DNA of 64,000 nt. Origin: Cupriavidus sp. EM10 (GTDB lineage: Bacteria > Pseudomonadota > Gammaproteobacteria > Burkholderiales > Burkholderiaceae). The stretch is from positions 1,612,001 to 1,676,000 of the forward strand of contig NZ_CP076061.1 of NCBI RefSeq assembly GCF_018729255.1. The letters are read 5' to 3'. The number at the start of each line of letters is the position of its first letter. Position 1 is the first letter of the stretch. The notes beneath the pieces were generated by a model. The model saw only the letters and a list, made by a program, of their open reading frames with translations. It did no database searches and was not told the DNA's origin. Made by a program: the position numbers and the translations under genes. Below, piece after piece: positions 61,828 to 64,000 of the stretch.

Positions 61828-62523
61828 CTACGCGTCACAGGCCGCCGCACGGTGGATCTGGCCGTCGGCCTCGTGGGTCCACAGGGTGAAGGTTTCGAAG
61901 ACCCGGTCGACGAGTGCGATGCAGTGCTGCCGCTGTGCGTCCGACAGCGCGATGGCTGCCAGCGCCCGGTGGTCGGCGTGCTGCATGTGCCCGGATTCGA
62001 GGGCGAAGTGATAGGCGCCCAGATAGCGCAGTTCGGCGCCCAGGCGGGCCTGCAGCGCATCTGCCAGCGGCGTGGTAAGCGAGAACAGGACATTGCCGGT
62101 TTCCTCGATGGCTTCGATGACGGCCAGGCGCTCGGGTCCATGGGCATCGGCCACGATGGCGCACAGTTCGTACATCAGGACGCGGCTGCGGAAAGTGTCA
62201 TCGCTCCACAGCTCGCGCAGTGCACCGGTGGTGGTGGTGACGCGATCCCAGCCCAGCGTCTCGAAATCCTCCAGGTACCACGGCCAGTGATGGTCGTCTT
62301 CGAAGGTATGGAGGTTGACCTGCTCCTGCCACGCGTCGCGCGGCGGCTCGTCGCGCAGCACGTGGCGGTTGAGGTCGCCAAAGGCCATGACGAAGAACGC
62401 AAAGCCGCGCATGAAGCTCAGCCGGATCTGCGGCGGCAGGCTTTCGTCACGCATATGCGAGAACAGCGGCAGGTCCGCATACGCCAGCTTCCTGCGCAGG
62501 ATATGGGCGAGCACGGCTTTCAT
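61828..62523 (-). CDS. Haem-oxygenase-fold (iron-containing redox enzyme-like) protein
   Basis: A 231-residue, almost wholly helical protein starting MKAVLAHILRRKLAYADLPL, with GGAGG 6 bp upstream on the minus strand. His/Glu-rich helices (DDHHWPWYLEDF, VIEAIEETGNVLFS, GAYHFALESGHMQHADHRAL) fit the haem-oxygenase-like diiron fold (HDO/TENA-type) that includes UndA and several oxygenases. The ExxxH patterns are suggestive but I cannot assign all metal ligands. No signal peptide. It stands alone between two MFS genes; its link to the AraC module is unclear. Function unknown. Confidence 0.7.
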   Translation of the reverse strand: MKAVLAHILRRKLAYADLPLFSHMRDESLPPQIRLSFMRGFAFFVMAFGDLNRHVLRDEPPRDAWQEQVNLHTFEDDHHWPWYLEDFETLGWDRVTTTTGALRELWSDDTFRSRVLMYELCAIVADAHGPERLAVIEAIEETGNVLFSLTTPLADALQARLGAELRYLGAYHFALESGHMQHADHRALAAIALSDAQRQHCIALVDRVFETFTLWTHEADGQIHRAAACDA

Positions 62524-62681
62524 CGGCAATCCTCCGCGCAATGACGGCGCCATCGGCCGGATCATCGTCGTGCTGGATTCTATGAAACCGCCACCCAAAG
62601 TTCAATTGAGGCCTGATGCACTGCAAGCACACTGTCTGCGCAGGTGCTGACGGCACCCGCCCTCGGGGCGGGGCCAAGGGA

Positions 62682-63878
62682 CTAGCGGCGCGACGTGATT
62701 GCCAGCGCCACCAGCGCGACGAGCGCCAGCCCGCTGCCGGCCGCCACCACGCCATGCCATCCGGCATGCGTGTACAGCGCGCTGGCGATGGCCGATCCCA
62801 CCGCACCGCCCGCGAAGATCGCGGTCATGTACAGCGCGTTCAGGCGAGCGCGACTATGGGCATCGAGCGCATAGACGGCACGCTGGCCCAGCACCATGTT
62901 CATCTGCACCGCGAAGTCGAGCACGATGCCGGTCAGCGCCAGGCCATACAGGCCCGCATGGCCGTGGATCAGGCCGGGGACGAAGGCCAGCGCGGCCACG
63001 ACCGTGGCGGCGAACGACGCCACGCGGGTGTGCCCCGCATCGGCCAGCCGGCCGGCGATGGGCGCGGCCACGGCACCGAGTGCGCCCACCAGTGCGAACA
63101 CGCCGATCTGCGACTGCGACAGCCCGTAGCGCGTGGCCAGTTCCAGCGGCGCGGCGGTCCAGAACAGGCTGAACGCGGCAAACAGCAGCCCTTGCAGCAG
63201 CGCGCGCTGGCGCAGCACAGCGAAGCGCGTGAACAGGTGCCACAGCGACGCCAGCAGGCTGCCGTAGCTGGCGCGGTGCTGGGGCACGCGGCGCGGCAGC
63301 GTCATGGCGATGATGAGCACGGTGGCCAGCGTCATGCCGGCGGCGATGAAGAACACCGCGCGCCAGCCGAACCACTGGGCCGCCATGCTCGACAACGGCC
63401 GCGACAGCAGGATGCCCGACAACAGCCCGCCCATGATCGTGCCGACGGTACGGCCGCGCAGCGCCTCGGGCGCCAGGTGCGCCGCGAGCGGAATCAGGAT
63501 CTGCACGCTGACCGAGCTCAGGCCCAGCAGCAGCGACACCAGCAGGAACACGCCGGGCTGCGACGACAACGCGGCGCCCACCAGGCTGGCCGCCGCGGCC
63601 ACGCCGCTGATCATCAGCAGCCGGCGGTTTTCCAGCAGGTCGGCCAGCGGCACCAGGAAGAACAGGCCGATGGCATAGCCGATCTGGGTCAGCGACACGA
63701 TCACGCTGGCGCTCTGCGCCGACAGGCCCACGGCAGGGCCGATCAGCTCGATGATCGGCTGGGCGTAGTACAGGTTCGCCACCAGCACGCCGGCGCATAA
63801 CGAGAACAGCGCGACCAGCGTGCCGGACATGGGTGCGGTGCTCGGGGCGCCGGCGTTGGGAGAGGTTTGGAGTTGCAT
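62682..63878 (-). CDS. MFS transporter (drug/arabinose-efflux type)
   Basis: A 398-residue membrane protein starting MQLQTSPNAGAPSTAPMSG. Twelve helices; LVPLADLLENRRLLMISGVA is the loop 2-3 motif and LAPEALRGRTVGTIMGGLLS follows the fourth helix. TLPRRVPQHRASYGSLLASL is the central loop. NLYYAQPIIELIGPAVGLS near the start is typical of the YbjJ/YgaY-like efflux group in Burkholderiaceae, commonly divergent from a LysR-type gene, which would lie beyond the window edge. Substrate unknown. A perfect palindrome upstream (63950-63970) may be the operator. Confidence 0.9.
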   Translation of the reverse strand: MQLQTSPNAGAPSTAPMSGTLVALFSLCAGVLVANLYYAQPIIELIGPAVGLSAQSASVIVSLTQIGYAIGLFFLVPLADLLENRRLLMISGVAAAASLVGAALSSQPGVFLLVSLLLGLSSVSVQILIPLAAHLAPEALRGRTVGTIMGGLLSGILLSRPLSSMAAQWFGWRAVFFIAAGMTLATVLIIAMTLPRRVPQHRASYGSLLASLWHLFTRFAVLRQRALLQGLLFAAFSLFWTAAPLELATRYGLSQSQIGVFALVGALGAVAAPIAGRLADAGHTRVASFAATVVAALAFVPGLIHGHAGLYGLALTGIVLDFAVQMNMVLGQRAVYALDAHSRARLNALYMTAIFAGGAVGSAIASALYTHAGWHGVVAAGSGLALVALVALAITSRR

Positions 63879-63949
63879 GGCTCTGGATGGAGATCGGGTT
63901 GCGATGTCCAGAGCGTAGGCGCACGAGGGCGATGCGGGAATCACAATGC

Positions 63950-63970
63950 GGCGCAACGCAGCGTTGCGCC
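63950..63970. promoter_or_regulatory. Perfect palindrome upstream of the terminal MFS gene
   Basis: GGCGCAACGC (63950-63959) and GCGTTGCGCC (63961-63970) are exact reverse complements around one base. The site is 72-92 bp upstream of the MFS start at 63878, well placed as a regulator operator. The gene on the other side is outside the window. Confidence 0.55.
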
Positions 63971-64000
63971 ACGAGCAAAGCGTGCCAATGCGAAATCAGC

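Noticed and set aside
1..64000. tRNA, rRNA, CRISPR arrays, insertion sequences, integrase and attachment sites
   Set aside because: Looked for cloverleaf-like, repeat-spacer and transposase signatures; none found. The short tandem repeats seen (8438, 10961) have no CRISPR-like spacing.

Overview
The window is about 67% G+C, densely packed, and looks like chromosomal DNA of a beta-proteobacterium of the Burkholderiaceae, most likely Cupriavidus or a close relative. This rests on the gene families present: a Bug-type tripartite tricarboxylate transporter receptor, a Burkholderiales-type porin, NodT-type outer-membrane factors, a BKACE enzyme and a VgrG island. I found no rRNA, tRNA, CRISPR array, transposase or phage gene. 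The genus is an inference from gene content, not a sequence match.

Layout. (1) 1-10.75 kb: a cell-surface or secreted glycan cluster with several glycosyltransferases, an SDR, a GmhB-like HAD phosphatase and a NodU-type carbamoyltransferase. A convergent trio follows: GT2, NodS-like methyltransferase and acyl-CoA dehydrogenase-like protein. (2) 11-16.5 kb: tRNA 2-selenouridine synthase, an AraC regulator, an orphan histidine kinase, an alpha-hydroxy-acid oxidase and a PiuC-type dioxygenase. (3) 16.5-20.1 kb: a TonB-dependent siderophore receptor and an outer-membrane barrel protein. (4) 20.3-34.1 kb: an envelope/stress block with DUF3300 and DUF2950 proteins, a histidine kinase with a FixJ-type regulator and a stand-alone receiver, an RRM protein, a complete RND efflux operon, three small exported proteins and PPK2. 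(5) 34.3-39.2 kb: an AI-2E family permease and a NodT-HlyD-DUF2955 export operon. (6) 39.1-43.8 kb: an AraC regulator divergent from an oxidoreductase / TauD-like dioxygenase / acyl-CoA ligase operon, ended by a strong terminator. (7) 44.2-52.75 kb: a type VI secretion VgrG island with a two-domain peptidoglycan-degrading effector, a probable immunity protein, PAAR, a membrane protein and a TssM-like fragment. Part of it is clearly A+T-richer than its surroundings. (8) 52.8-64 kb: ArgO/LysE and ArgP, an ArsR regulator, a Bug receptor, DUF1289, BKACE with a divergent AraC regulator, a porin, an alpha/beta hydrolase, two MFS transporters and a haem-oxygenase-fold protein.

Two regulatory patterns stand out. 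A palindrome of the form TTGGnCC-TT-GGnCCAA recurs between genes of the stress block (about 20.2, 24.95, 25.4 and 34.15 kb). It suggests one regulon joining the outer-membrane protein, DUF3300, the receiver protein, the RRM protein, PPK2 and the AI-2E permease; the FixJ-type regulator inside the block is the obvious candidate. Separately, the BKACE promoter and the first MFS promoter share a co-linear 77-bp module with two GGGAC repeats 21 bp apart, so the AraC protein at 57.4 kb probably controls both.

About thirteen genes are broken by what look like single missing bases, nearly all in homopolymer runs. Every break I resolved is a one-base loss and restores a full-length family member when filled. 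I therefore read these genes as intact in the organism and the breaks as probable base-calling errors. They are annotated end to end with break points stated.
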